Of a stretch of DNA of 64,000 nucleotides, positions 29,601 to 44,600 are shown in pieces. How positions within the stretch are numbered: the first letter of the stretch is position 1; each line of letters begins with the position of its first letter. A program made the translations under genes and the position numbers. The stretch spans positions 19,078,740 through 19,142,739 of the forward strand of contig NC_087074.1 of assembly GCF_026151205.1 (NCBI RefSeq). The letters are read 5' to 3'. Origin of the DNA: Bolinopsis microptera. Its lineage: Eukaryota; Ctenophora; Tentaculata; Lobata; Bolinopsidae. The notes under the pieces are model-generated. The model was not told where the DNA came from. It saw only the letters and a program-made list of their open reading frames with translations, and did no database searches.

Positions 29601-32600
29601 TAAAAGAACAGTCACGGTTGTTCAAGCGTAAGTTCATGTGAAACAGTAGTGTGGTGACATGGTGTTATCGCTGTTATCTTGTGCATGATTTCCTCTTCAG
29701 CTGATTATTTTGCATGTAATTGTCTAGATGATTAGCTACTTTTTATTTCTGCTCAATTATGTATGAAAACTAGGAGCTTAAAATAGCAACGTAACAGGTG
29801 AATCTAAGAGTAATTTAATCTAGGGAATTACTTTTAGTTTCACTCGTTAATTAGACCGTTGATTGTCTTTTAAATTAATTCATTTATTGGTTTCTCCTGA
29901 ATTTCATGCAGAGGTCAGCTTTTATCATACATTCTTGGTGATTTATAGGTATTTATTATAACTGCATGTAATTGTAACTGCATGTAAATGTGTAAATTGT
30001 ATGCTGTAACTGCGTATATTTGGTAGTAATTAACGAATGAAACTTACCAAACGGTTTGTACTTATTAGGATTTACCCAGTGAACTTAAATAACAAACACA
30101 AACTTTGTTCACTATACTTGGCGCTTGTAACAATGTGTAAACTGAGCTTGACATGTATTATATCGGTGTTAACTGGTATTCGTAAAATTTAATTTATGCT
30201 CGATGCTGTGACTTTGTAGAGTATTCTGGAATAAATTCTCCATTCTTTAAAATTAAATGATATTTAATTGCTAACATATGACCAGGCACTCCTACAGGAC
30301 AAACTAGGTCACGTAGAACAAGTGTTAGTAGTAACGAGAACGGGTCCCTAACACGAGATGTCCATCTTTCCGAGTTCGCGTTTGTTGAACAACTTGAAGA
30401 TTTCCGGAGACAGTTGCTGGATCTGAGGAAAGATAAGAAAAAACAGGAAGATGAAATTATCAAGTATAAGCTGCTGTGTAAAGAGAAACATCAAAATATA
30501 CAGGTACGGTTTATTTGAAGGAGAGTAATGTTGCCCAATTGAAGAAACTCGAGAAATATCATAGGTTTCCTTTCCTTGATTCATTTGAGCATTTCAACTG
30601 AAGTTGACCCACACTGTAACTTGTACACGTGACAGGAATTACACAACAAACTAGAAGCAGAGAAAGCGAACTGTTACGATTTGAGAGAACAACTAACACG
30701 TGACTTAACTCTACAACTACAAAACCAACATGCTGCTGATAAAAAGAAAATCACATTTGACATGTCCATTCTCAAAGTAAGTCAAATCATCTCTTTACAT
30801 TAATGATAATGTATGTGGTTTAGCTTGATTCAGATTGTTGCAACACTAATGATGGAATTAGCTGATGATTGTATGAACGTTCATCAGTCAGTTATCTCAG
30901 CTCAGCCAAGTATTATCACTTGTAAGTTTACCTTGATGAATATTTAATCAACCTTCTACCCTCTGTTCAGAATGATAAGAGAAAGATGGAATCAGAGATC
31001 CGACTCTTGGAAACAACAAACAAAGGTCTGTTTGAGGAAATCAGACAGATACGATCATCCTACGACACTAAGATGGAGAAACTGATGAAAGATTTTCACA
31101 TAGAAATATACAAGGTACTTTGTCGTTGAAATACAATTTTTTCTTTTGTTTATTTTAGATTATGTGGAAGAAGATGTTCTGCCGTCTTATAAAATTGGGG
31201 GCAGCACTTTTTAGTTCCTGGTTTTTAAAATGATTATCTCTTCCAGGAAAGTGGAGAAAAAAGGCGATTAGAGAAAAAGTTGGCTGACACAAACGAAAAG
31301 TTGACCAAAGAAGAATATCTTGCCAAACAAGCCGAATTAGAAAGGGTAAGCTGCTTTTCAATACATTTTAATTTTCACGTTATACAGCCGTTATCCGACC
31401 ATTACTCCATTTAAAACCATTATCATCTCCTAATATTATGTTGAAACTGACTTGTTTTCCTCCGTTTTAGATGGTTGCTCTTCGAACTTTAAGGGTAATA
31501 TGTCAATTGATTGAAATCGATTACATATGATAATTTTGGTCGTAATTGACCTAGTTAAATTATTAATTATTTAATGCAGTATATCAAAATGTGTCCAAAT
31601 CGTCAAGCCCTAGATTCATCTATGTGTCTTGTATTCTCATTGAAATCTACCCTTGCTTTTTAATCATTCAAAGAAAATAAATATCTGTAAAAACAATCTT
31701 GCACATAAGTGATCTGAAACAGCATTTGATTTTATTTTTGAATAACTGTGTAGTGGTCTAATTGTTACTCAGATCATGGAGACCACATGATTTACAGTTA
31801 TCCGATCACTGCAGTTAAGCTTTTCATCACAACTAACGTTTTGTGCCTGACCTTTGTTTTTGTGCAGGACAGAGCGGAAGAGTGTGCTAAAGATGCAAAG
31901 CAGCGCAGAACAAGTACCTTCGGCTATGAAACAACAATTGTAAGTAAAAACTATTAGAGTTGAGACCACGTGTTAAAGACCAATTTCGGTCACATCGTTT
32001 TAAGTGAGCTTCTGTCACGCGCAGCAACTATTTTCTTAGTTATTACACGCGCATTAATTCTCGTGACGCGCGCGCAAATGCGCGCGATTATTTTACACCG
32101 GCCCGGCCACCTTAGCCAGGCTTGGCTGAGCTGAATCGCTGATGATGTGTGATGGAGTTATAGGAGTTTTCGGGCCGGTCTGGCTGAACCCACTTGGACC
32201 ACATGATGCCACAATGCCAACTACTAAACAATCGTGAAATTTGAATCGACTGCATTCCACAGATGCCGAAGCACTGTGGTTGTCGATCTCAGAGTATGAA
32301 TCATTCCATCATGATTGGCCAATACCCAATTTACATTCCACAATTAATTGCCACTGTAAAAAGTTTATAAAAATTCACAGTATTGTTATAGGCTATCAGT
32401 CTATCTTTCGACCATGTTCGCTCATTCACCTAGTGGATAGCTCTTGTTTTATGAGGAAACGAGGTCTTGATGAGGAAATGCTGTATTTTCGGACCAGTTG
32501 TTTATGCGGTAAGTATGTGCTCTGTCTTTCTTTTAATGAAAAAGCGCCCCCCTGTTGGCGCCCCTCCCCTTTAGGAGCCGGCCCCTCCTTAAAATTGAAC

Positions 32601-35600
32601 AAATTAGATGATTTTAGAGGATACACCGGTAAAATCTCTAAAAAGTGTGTTTCTAGTCTCTAGATCAAAACGCGCAGTTTTCCTAGTACCGTAGTTAAGT
32701 TTTTCGAAATTGTCCCACATTCAAACGACGATTTGGCGCCCCCTAAGATTGCCCCCGGCTGAGAGCAATTGCTTTCAGCCGCTGATTTTCTTTAAATGAC
32801 ATTCCTTCTAGCATTTTTTCAACGAATTTCGGATAGCTTTTGAATTTCTCACTCAAGCTTGTTTTCTTAAGTGCAGGTTTGGTCTAAAAATAGATAAATC
32901 TGCTGCTCAAATGAACTCGGCATTGCTCTCAACCGACCAGATTACTTTTAGATTCACCGACGAACAGATGAAGAGTAAAACTGTAACAATCTTGTCATAA
33001 GATATGCATGTAATCTCCAAGCAGAGCGAGCACTGAGCACGATGTTGCTATAACTTCATTACATCTACTCAACAAACTCATTGGATATGTCAGTGAAACT
33101 GTGGTCACGTGCCATATGTGCCCTGGATGTTAGGATGACAATGAGTGTATATTTGCATTGGTATCCTGACCGGATAACACTTCTCTGTGGTCACCTCCTC
33201 CATCTTGTCCAACTCCTATTTAGGCGCATCTCTTGGGGCACATAAATGTACTTATAATTTTATTTGTGTTTACTTATTGATACCGTGGTGCATTTAGAAT
33301 AAAGTTATCAGTGATCATGCATATCACCTTGAGTACAATCGGCAGTGAAAGACTGTGATAACAGCATATCTCTGATAAGTACGGAATACACTGGTATTGT
33401 TATGTGTTACGTTTTATACATTAGGTTGTACGTGTTAGTTTAGATCAAAATTCGTGCATTTTCGATTGTTTGCTTGGTTTTATGCATTTGCTCCTTTATC
33501 AAAATATCTTTCGTGGAGTCCAGTCTTGGAACATTTGCATCTCAACCTTTTAACATCTTCCTGACATAGAATTGGGGAAGTACATCTCAGTAGATTTACG
33601 AATAAGTGACTTAGTTGTTCGTCGTTCAGTTAGTTGCTGGATCTAATCTTAACGTTACAGCCCCTGAGTCTAGTGAAACCTTGTATGGTTTATCAGTGTA
33701 ATCAGATTCAGTGAACTGAGGTCTCATTTCCTTGACTTCCTATGAACTCATCCAAGACTCGTCATTTGGGCATAATCAGGACTTGTAAAGTATTTATTCA
33801 GTACCTAGGATCAAGAGCATGCATATTGCATAATTGCAGTTATGTCCTATACAAATTATCAAATACCTCTCGTAGAGTCTTGTCCAATCATAAAATTGTT
33901 TCTTTACCAAAAGATTGTTTAGTTTTTCTGTGCTTTCTTCATTAAAATCTCTTCTTCGGCTCTAACTCAATCCTCTGTTTGTTCGTTTTATCATCTTTAT
34001 CAGATTCAGTGAACTTTCGTGTAATTTCCTTGTCCTCCTATGAACTCATGTAAGCTACGTCACTAGGGCTTAATCAGCACTTGTATAAAGTACCAATTTA
34101 TTACCTTCAAGATCATGCATAATTTTTGGTGTAATTTGTCCCTCGCAATTATATCGTAGATGTGTCTTAGTCAAACAGTTGCTTTAATTTAAATTTTATT
34201 GGTCATTTAAACTTATCTTTCCATAAAAAACCGTTTTGAATTTTGTCTTGAAATTCGTCTTTTGTCAGTTCAAATCTAACTCATGAAAAACTTTCAAACG
34301 GTTGAAAATTCTACCGATGTAAAGGGTGTCAGGACTGTCAGCCCTCCTTCACATATCATCTGCAATCTATAATCAGGCGTACGAGTACGGCGTTCTATAA
34401 TCACAGAGCAGCAGATGTTCACAGGCAGATGTCACGATTCCCGGGCTCTCTCCAGTACACTATAATGGGTACCCAGTACATGGTTACTTGCCTGCTCTGC
34501 TAAGGACCCTGATCCCGTCCTAGCTCTCTCTCTCTCACACCTTGTACATTGTACTACCAGTGTACCACCCTGCATGCTTTGTGAAGACCGTTTCCTGGTT
34601 TGTAGACATATTGGTCTATAACTAGACACTCTGTCTACTGTTCCGATCCTTTATTGTATAGTGTCTGCTTTTCCTGTGTTAGTTACACTTTTTGTGGCAT
34701 CTCGTTAATGTCGCAAGGTAGGGTTCTAACTAATTTGCTTAGTTTAGATAGTTTAGATAAGACTTCTGTTGGATTGATCGGTTTTGTTTAAAATTTCGAA
34801 TATTGCTAAAACTTTTTACCACTTGCCGAATGAAGAATTTTGCTAATATTTACGTGTAGTTTTGTGTACATGAGAAGAAAAAATGTAGAATTTGGTTCGG
34901 TCCCTGACGTTGGGAGAACGATAGACCGGGAGCATTATGAATCTAAAATCTTAATGTTTCATATCAGAATGGTAGGTTGGTCTTTCCGCCTCTGATTTGT
35001 AATCTAACACAGTCTCATTGTATATAATTGTTGTGGTGGTCCATCATTTTCATTTATCATAATATTGTAAACATCATTATCGTGAATGTAATTTACTCGG
35101 GGAATGGCTATAAAATATTGCGAAGATCAGTCCAACGAGAATCCGCGAGAATGAGTTTTTGTATCGCGCTTGCTTGAGAAGATATAAGTTCCCTATCGTC
35201 GCAAAAATGTATGTTGCTAGCTGTTAAATTGAACGTGAACCATATCTTTCCGCCAGCTGGACCGACAGAACAAGAAAATAGCAGAATTAGAAGAGACAGT
35301 ACGGAAATTAGAGAGTCTCAAGACGATAGCTGAGTCTCAGAACATAGAGCTGATAAGGAAGATTAAAGATACTGAGAAGGGTGGACGAGGCACGTTAAAG
35401 AAGCAGAAACCTGAGGAGAAAGAGGTGAAGGAGTCTCCGCAGGTCAGTGTTGTTACAGAATACAGGTGTTGTCACAGGTGTTGTTACAGTGTTGTTACAG
35501 TGTTGTTACAGTGTTGTTACAGTGTTGTTACAGTGTTGTTACAGTGTTGTTACAGTGTTGTTACAGTGTTGTTACAGTGTTGTTACAGTGTTGTTACAGT

Positions 35601-38600
35601 GTTGTTACAGTGTTGTTACAGATTACAGGTGTTGTCATGTTTATAACAGAGCTGTGGTAGTGTGTTTGTTTGTCGAGTATGGTGTGTATGGAGGAAGTTT
35701 GTTTGTTTGTTTTGTCATCGTTGGAGCAGATTTCATCTTTTGAGGCTGAGGCTTATTACCATGGCCATGGTATTGTCGTTTTCGTATTCACCTTGCAATG
35801 TGATGTTATTTTGTAATCGAAGATAACGACTTACGAATGACGGATGACCATGACATGAAATGAATTTTACAGTTACACAGTCATACTTTGATGCGCTAAA
35901 AATCGTACCAAAAAATGGCCTTATATTATGATATATTATGAGTTTTGTCTTATTTTATGAGTTTCGTCTCCAATTTTATGGGTAAACAATCGATTATTAA
36001 ATATTATACGCCAATTGAATATATTCCGCCAATATGTTGTGTAATTCTCAAATATCTGTGTTTATCAACATGACATAGCACAGGAATTAAGGAATTATCA
36101 GAATGTTAAAACACGTGTTATCGGGTATCCAGTTTCAATAACTTGCTTATAACTAGCTTTCCTCTACGACTTATTGTTCTTTTAATTCAGAGTTTTCAAT
36201 TTCGGTCGTCTCTATTTACCGTATGTATAATGCCATATCTTACCTTGACAGCCGGCAATGCTATTGTCATATTCTTATGCTGTCTTATCTTCACCATACC
36301 TTTCCTAATATCACGTGGTTGCCTGGCAACTCTTTCATGAGCCTAATTTCCCCCAAAGATCCAGCCATCACGTCTTTATTCTCAGACTCTTTTAATTCAA
36401 GAACACCTTCCTAATCACTAATTTCCAGGCAGCGATCAAACTTGAGTCGTGGCTGTGTTGTTGACTCACCATTGTGATGATCTGGAATATTCTGGATATC
36501 ATTTAAATGTGACGCGCTCATAACAGAATATTTGATAACCTCCTTATTTCTGCGAGCCTGATCTCAGATCTTAGTATCTGACCGAGATTTGAGCTCTTTT
36601 GTTTTGTTCTGAACTCTCAAAAATGTGTGTTGTTCGTGCTTTTTCGATTTGATACTGTGGTTATTTCCCGCACTATTGATGGGAAACCTTGGTACGCACT
36701 ACACAGTAGGTATAAATAGTAACATTATATAGTTACAAAGTTGATCCATAGTGCTACTGCGCCCTACATGTAGTTATCTAATTACATATACTACAACCAC
36801 AGCAGTCCAACATAGCATAATTATACTAGTCGCATGATGCACTAATCACAACCACTTTGTCGCGAACTGAAACAAGAGGTTTCACAGGTTTCAGGAGGTT
36901 TCACGGCCAGGAATAACACAATTACCTCGTTAAAAAGAACATTAACAACAAGTCACTCACTGCTAATTACGGTTAACGAGATCACGTTAGCCTGCCTCCC
37001 CCCAAGTATAATATATGCGCAGTCCACCACTGCTGCCTCTAGACAACCAATTATGCCATATAAGGAGTGGAGGATGGTTTATTGCTCTCTCTAAACAGAG
37101 TATCCTGAACAAATGAGCTCCTCTGTTCTGTACACGCTGTAGTTCTCTGTGTTATTACTATCTTAAATCCGGCTTGGAACGGTCCAGTGTATTGTTATGT
37201 ATTATGGTTACATTGTGGTTTTGTTGTACACTGCGTTCCATTCATAATATGTTTACTGCGGTTCAAATTGTATGCTCATAATATGTTATATTGGCAACGT
37301 GTTGCGCGTGCTGAGTTTTTGCAGGCTCACATATTGTTTAGGGCCATTTTCCCGCCTTTTTTCAATTGCAACATTACGGTTTGCGTGTGTATTGTACACT
37401 GCAGAGAATGTGCAGCACTTAGAAACAACCTTCTTATTCTGAGCGTGTGTCGTGTATGTTTCATATCCGCAGAATGTGACGATCATTGCATGCAATATGT
37501 CACATCGTTTCAATTCGTCGTGTGTGGCATTTGCTATAATTTGTAGATATCATCCTGCTGTTGTCGCAGTCAGTGGTGATTGGTTTGCGTTGGGATGATG
37601 TCATGATCAGCAATGAACTTGAATACCTACTTAAATCAGATGTCACGTGGTCTGGATAATTTTATTAATCGTTGCTGTTGATGTTTAACCGGATCCGCCT
37701 TTAATCCTGTTGGCATCAATTTTGTCTTGTGCTTGTTGCTCTTATAGTGTATCCGATACGAACATTTAAAACTTCACCTTAAATTATCACAACTCTTGTC
37801 CAAATTTATCCAAGAAATTCATCGGTTTATTGCTGACGAAAGCGGCAATTTGCATGATACTAACATGTTATAAGTTGCCGCCCGATACTCTGGTACGTAA
37901 TACTTCCCGCAGTAACCAACGATTCCTCTGTGCAGTTATTAGTGATCAGTGATGATCATTAGATGTCATCTCATTTACAGGCCCATGTGTGAGAGACCTG
38001 AGAGTGTAGACTGTAGTAATATGGGGTATCACTCCGCTCCACTTAACTTCACCTGTGTATCACGTATCAAGTACAGGGAGCCTGGTGTGTGTTGCCTCCT
38101 CCCCTAGGATGTAGATTTGGGTTGTTGCCAGGTTGTTGTTTCTGCTTGTTCTGGCTCTTTGTTCTTCTCGTGAGAGTGTGTTGTAAGTGTGCAGAGTTAG
38201 GTTTGTGGAGGACTATCCATGTGTTTAAGTAATTTTGGGCGCTAATTTAGAGAAAGGTCATTTGCAGATTTATTTAAATTAAATTCTGTTCGATCTTCTC
38301 CTCTCTTTCTCTTTATTAAATAATTAAATCATTAGGATTTGGGATAAACTTAATTTTACCAAAGTCACGTTCAAATTCCTCGTGTCCACTGAACAGCCTT
38401 TGTTCATTCCGAATGAGTACTAGTTACTAGTCTTCATTCCCAGTGAGGACTAGTTACCAGTGAGGACTAGTTACCAGTGAGGACTAGTTACTAGCCAGTT
38501 AGTCTGCTATAAATGATACCCTGTCATGAGTCGCTCCTCTCCACTGCCCTGGCCTGTTGTTGTTTTTATTAGAGTTAGTCTCGTAGTTACCTATTTAAAT

Positions 38601-41600
38601 ATAATTATAGTTTTCCCATTTATTTTACGTTATATTAATTATCACAATGGCTTAACCAACACTTCTTTGAGAACGTTGTTTTTTTCTACTCAGAAATTAG
38701 TCTCCTAGTTTTAAACTATTTAGCTGCTTGAACATGATGACTAAATCTCACAATTTGTTAAGCCTTACAAATTGCGATATGTTTAATATCATCACGTATA
38801 CAAGCCTCCAGCATAGCCTCGAGCGTTTAAAGTGCAGGCTAACGAAGCCCAAACAAGAGACCACGTGGCCACGTAGCAATGTGTAACCTACATAATATGA
38901 TTGGTATCTAACGTCTAATAATAACACTTGACTAGCGAGAGCTAGGCTACACGCTCACATATGTCACGAAGATTGCTGCATGTGAAATATCGTCTAACTC
39001 GCTCTGTCTTGATGTGTTACTCTTAGTGCACTATGTGTGTGTTGTCTACTTGATCATCGTTTATTGAAGCAATCACCTTGACTTTTAGATGAGAAACTTT
39101 CAGAGCTAGACATTGACGGCTTCCTCTGAATATGCCCCCGTTTAAATGAACGTGGCAACAAATCCTTTTAATAATCATCTCTCAGTCAAATCGTGTTAAT
39201 AGATGCCACATAAATTAAATATATTTCTGCAACTTTGGAAGTCGCACCGTCCCAAGTAACACCAATTCATTAGATCGTGTCTACTCTATCAGTCGTTTTA
39301 ACTCCTGATTTGATCATGGCTTTTAACGGATCATTAAATAAGACCTGCCACCTACCTAACTTCATTTACCAATAACATTTAGCAGCTTCCGACAAAGTGT
39401 CCAGTCGCACAAATCGTTCTCAAATTTCGTGTCTGATTAGCTTTAGTGAACAATGGAGGAGACGGTGAAGCACCTCCCTAATGGTGATACGATCTTAGTC
39501 CGTGATTTAACGGTTATGGAAGGAGAGGGGTGTTCGATTGGGCGACATCTGTCCGACAGCGACATCTGTCCGAAAGCTGAATTAGGGATTTCGGACAGAT
39601 GTCGCTGTCGGACAGGAGTCGTTTTTGGCGACATCTGTCCGAATTTTGGATCATATTGTAATTTCGGTTCACATTCGCATTTCACAAGCTCACAGGTAAT
39701 CTCGTGACTTTCTAAAGCTGATGTGATCCCTTAAGATCTGATCCATCGATACGTGATTGACTAGTTGAGAACAGGATCGTGCTAGCCGTACCCTAACAAG
39801 CTGTCGATCACATCACAGGACATGAGTACATATAGGACAGCAGTATGGAGATCACTTATCGCAATCCACAATGGCAACCAATTTTCAGTTTATCCCTGGA
39901 CGCAAACAAGGCTCGGAGAACCCTATCCTAAATGGCTTCAGATACGTCTTCGACAAGCGAAGTAACGACACCTCCTACTGGAAATGTTCGGAATTCCGAA
40001 AGGGTTGCAGAGCCCGCATCCGTACCGTGGACAGACAACTGATCACTCCTACTCCTGACCACACTCACCCTGTCCACCATGCTGAAACGACCGTCCACGT
40101 CAGCAAACAGAACTTGAAAAGAAAGGCTTCTGGTGGAGATCAACCGACGAAATACCTCGTATCTGAAGCAGTCGGTGGATTGGGTTACGAATCTAGAGCA
40201 AAGCTTGGCTGCCAGCTGTCATCCCTCAACAGAATGGTAAAGAGAAGCAGAAAAGCAGCTAACAGACACCCTTCTAACCCGAGAGATCTGGAAACGCTCT
40301 CCATTCCTGCAAACTACATCCTCTCTACCGACAACGAACCAATGATGCTCTGGGACTCTGGATGGGACGAACGGACTCGTCGATCTTTCCTTTGGGGGAC
40401 TCCTAAGAACGCAGATCATATGGTGGACGCGGAGCATTGGGTAGTCGACGTACCTTCAAATCCGCACCTAATCTCTTCCATCAGCTCTTCACAGTCCATG
40501 GCCTCTACGACGACCCTCTACCGCAACCTGTTCGAGGAGATAGACACCTGGGCTTCTGGGGGCTACCAACCACAATCCATCCTCATGGACTACGAGCAGG
40601 GTTGGCATCACGGATTCTATTCAATGCTGTCCTGCTCGAAGCCCACAATTTGGAAGTTCCTTGATTGCCTTAAAGCAGAACAAGCCCTTTATACAGACGT
40701 GAAGAAAACCAAAAGAGACGGGCGGGAACTACCTGAGCCACGTGCACCCAAATGGATCCGTTATGATCGACAACTTCAGAGAATTGTAGATGATTACGAC
40801 AACTACAGCAACCCTATGGATTTCCTTAAAGCTATCGGAAATTTGACTATGCTTCAGATTTTATTCTGTGATATTGTAATATATTGAATTAATTTATAAC
40901 ATTTAAATAACATTGAAACTATTGTCCAATTTATCGACATCAAATTAAAATAAACTGTGATAGTAAACTATGGCTCAGATCATATCTCAAATTGGACATG
41001 TTACGTATACAATTTAGCAAGTAACAGTTTAGATCATGTCTCTAATTGGAAATGTGTCGTATTGAAATCAGGTCACAATTTCGGACAGATGTCGTTTTTT
41101 TCTGGTACCCTGATTCGGACAGATGTCGCTTTCGGACAGATGTCGCTGTCGGACAAGAGTCGTGTTACCGGGGTGTTCGTAGGGGGTGCTTTAGTAAGGT
41201 TGCTCATCCTGGGTCATGTTACTTGCACTCTGGAATCTTGGTTCTGTATTCATGGATATTCCTGCACTTTGTGAATTTTGTGGATATTTGCCAACGATTT
41301 TCGTTTAGCACCCTTTGGTATCGCGTTGATAATCATTGTTTTAGTTGTTGTTAGGGGAATTGATAGCCTCTCACTTTTTAACCGGGAACATTCTGTTTTG
41401 TTGTTAGACACGTGACACGTTTTTACTAACTTGCCAACCATCTGGTTAATCTAACACTGTCACACTAAAAAAGAGCTGGTCTCTCTCTCCAGTCCCCAGG
41501 TGCAGACTCTCTCTCCAGTCCCCAGGGGCAAGCTTCATGGTACAATGCTCGGAAGAGTGTTTGTTTCTAGTTATATCCGTACAATTTACAGGTGCTCCTG

Positions 41601-44600
41601 CGGTAATCGCTACTCCTAACAATATTCCCATATCCAGTTTCATGCTGGTCCGCCTGATATATTATCCTGATATTATCGCGGAAATAATGGTTATCGTGAC
41701 AAATATGTACATGTCACTTGAGACCCGGCTGCCCCAAAAATCTGGCACAACTTTCATCAAAAACCACATGTTGTGAACCTACTTCCTCTTTCTACTGTAC
41801 GGTTCAAGTTACTGCTCCCGCCAACACCATGTAACTGAACACGGTATCTGTGAATGGTTTGTGACAGTCACGTGACCCAAGTTCTGATGTCTGATTGGCT
41901 GTTGAAACTCGATACACTAGGGACCAATATTACGTGTGGCGGGAAACACATGGTTCTACTTCGATATCATGTCTCATTTTTACCGATTGTCTGCCGTTCT
42001 GATAACATGATCACCCCTGCATGATCTCTTATCAGTAAATAATCTCTTGTCTCATATTCTCTAGTTCGAGTGATAGTCACCCTTTTAAAAGCCACCCACT
42101 TGTTCTGCTCAGTTGCGTATAATTTGGGAAGTTTTACCTTTAAATACTCTAAATATTGCTGTCCTAGACCCGGAGAGTTTTGCTCAATGGTTTCATGTCA
42201 AGTAGACACGCTGGCTTTTTATTTTTAATAGCCTTCTTTTAAAACGTACAGTGACACTATTCTGTGATTTTCTCCACCAAGAACACTCTTACCGTGGTTT
42301 TGTTTACTTTATTGTGCAACATAGGAACTGCATTGCCGGGCATTACTTCATCACAAACAAATGTTCTCACCTCGTCTGGAGGTCCGTGTTTATCTTTAAT
42401 AACCGCAGTAAGTTGGTTGCTCCTTGTACACAATATCACTGCCTCCCCACCGTTCCCTGCAGATATGTTGCAACACCTGAATTACTCATTGCTGTGCACT
42501 TTCTGCAATTTGCTGCGTCCGAAGTTGTGCTTGACCTCAAAGACATGCCATTAAAGATCTTACGGTTAAGGTCCTACAGGGTGGCCGAGCTATATTGTAC
42601 AACATCTCGAACCTCCCGTTGTTACTGCATACCTGCTCCGGACACGTTGTGTGTGGTATTCACTTCAAGTAGCTGTACAGGTTGCAGGTTGCAGGTTGCA
42701 GGTTGCAGATGGCCACAAAGATATCGATAAGTTATCTCCCTTACATCATACCTATAATTCTGCACAGCTTAATTCAGCAGACATGAACAAATACCATGTA
42801 ACCCATTGGTCGTCCATTATATCACTGCAGCTTGCCACGATTGGGAGGTGATCATGGTTATTGGTTAACCGTGACACACTCCTTTAAAAGGAATATATAA
42901 TCATTCTGTTGCTGGTCTAGGTTAGACGGTGTAGTAATAGTGTGATGTGTGTATGCTACGGTATGTGATATTCTGTTATCTCAGTTTATTAGCTTGTTTG
43001 GTATGAAATCAGTTGTTGCTCTTTTAATCTTATTAATATGCATATTGAAAGTTTTTCTCTTGTGCCGTGTTGCTTCAAAAGGTTTTGCAGTTTGTTTCCA
43101 CCCATATGTTGTTGCTATAAACTCTTACCATGAATGGTGTCCAATCTATCACCCATGTGTTTGATATAGATGTGATCCAGTGTTCTTACTCGGTTGATGG
43201 AATGATTGGTATTCGACCCTCTCCTCCTCATCCTGTTAAAAGACGAAGGGTGGACAAATCTGTCAAACTCAAAAAAGGAGATGTATGTTTAGTTTGTGAT
43301 CCTCTGTTATTCAGTTCGATGTGTGCAAGTCTGTTTGTCCTGTTTTCTTGTGGTTTACTTATTTTTCCAAATGATTCATTATTTAAAATGTTTACATATT
43401 ATTTACATCACGATATACAATATTTACTTAATTAATTTTAATAATATTTATTAATACTCGTTTCAGGCTGAGAGGAAGAAGAACTTGAATAAAGTAACTA
43501 GCAAGGAGAAGATAGAAGCTGCTGACAAGAAACTCAATGCTAAGGACAAAGATGTAAGTCTAGCTTTTTAACGTGGCAAAAAAATCTAAGGTGCAGAAAA
43601 TTTCCGTGAAATATCATAAACGGATCCTCCTTTTTTCGTCTGGTTCCCGATTCCCTTCTTGTCAATTTGGCTTCATTCCTTTCCCTCTAACACTGTTAAA
43701 TAAATTATAATTCTCCCAGGGTAAACCCTCACCGAAGGATCTAGAAAGCTACCTGAAGCTAGCCAACAAGGAGCGGAATGTTCTGGAACGGAAGATAGCT
43801 CTGTTGGAGAAGACCCGGCAACAAACGGGGGATGAGAAGATAGACAATGAGATCTCCGCTCTGAGGCAGCAACATAAGGAACTGCTGAAGAATATTACTG
43901 AGAAGGTGCGGTCTGAGAAAGTGTTTTAGATGGACTTTCGTAACGATGGAATTTATTTCAGGTTTCTTTAAGTGTGATTGGATGAAGTCTGCAGATTAAT
44001 ATTTAATTAAACCGTTTATTTTAATAATGTCTTTAATCTCAGGAGGTCATCCTAAACGAATCCCAAGACAAAGATTCAGACGACAACGACGACAAGAAGT
44101 CCAAAATCCCATCACCCTTCAGCCTAGCTCCTCCTGGTAAACGTCAGATCCCGAGATCACCGCGAGCTGCTAGGAAGATCACTCACAGTCGCTCACCTTC
44201 GCCCCTCATGATGATGAAACTAACTGAGGATGGTGAAGATGATGAGGAGAGTGGCAAGGGGAAGAAGCTACCAAAAAAGAAACCCGTTGGGAAAAGGAAG
44301 GATTCGCCTGGTACTAAGAAAGTGGTACCGGTGGTACCGGTTGAAAAAGTGGTACCAGTTGAGAAAGTGGTACCGAACGGGAATGTTGTGACGATAGACA
44401 GATCTAAATACACCAGCACGTATGTTTCAATTGACCCTAGTTTAGTATGTCTCCTGTTTACTTGGTGCATGTATTTCTTGTTCGGTCAAGAATAAAAAAT
44501 AACGAACGTGACTTTCCATAACCTACCGTGTGCTGGCGCCTACCAGACTATGTACTGACTAAGTATAACAACATTAGTGGTATTTTTATACTGCTGGGAT

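Larger units (their letters stand above)
35622..43180. other. RIMBP intron hosting a MULE element
   Basis: Apart from the FLYWCH/MULE element at 39537-41169, the intron shows a 17-bp tandem repeat (38442-38494, three copies of AGTGAGGACTAGTTACC) and a 7-bp GTTGCAG run (about 42678-42707). No other coding region is supported. Confidence 0.55.

Noticed and set aside
32241..32663. 140-codon plus-strand frame in RIMBP intron
   Set aside because: No domain and no phase match to neighbouring exons.
35425..35743. Cys/Val-rich frames
   Set aside because: Produced by the 11-bp tandem repeat read in three frames.
37187..37546. 119-codon Cys-rich frame
   Set aside because: Composition follows T/G-rich sequence; no domain, no relatives recognised.
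42251..42730. 159-codon frame
   Set aside because: No recognisable domain; overlapping frames equally long; sits in an intron.
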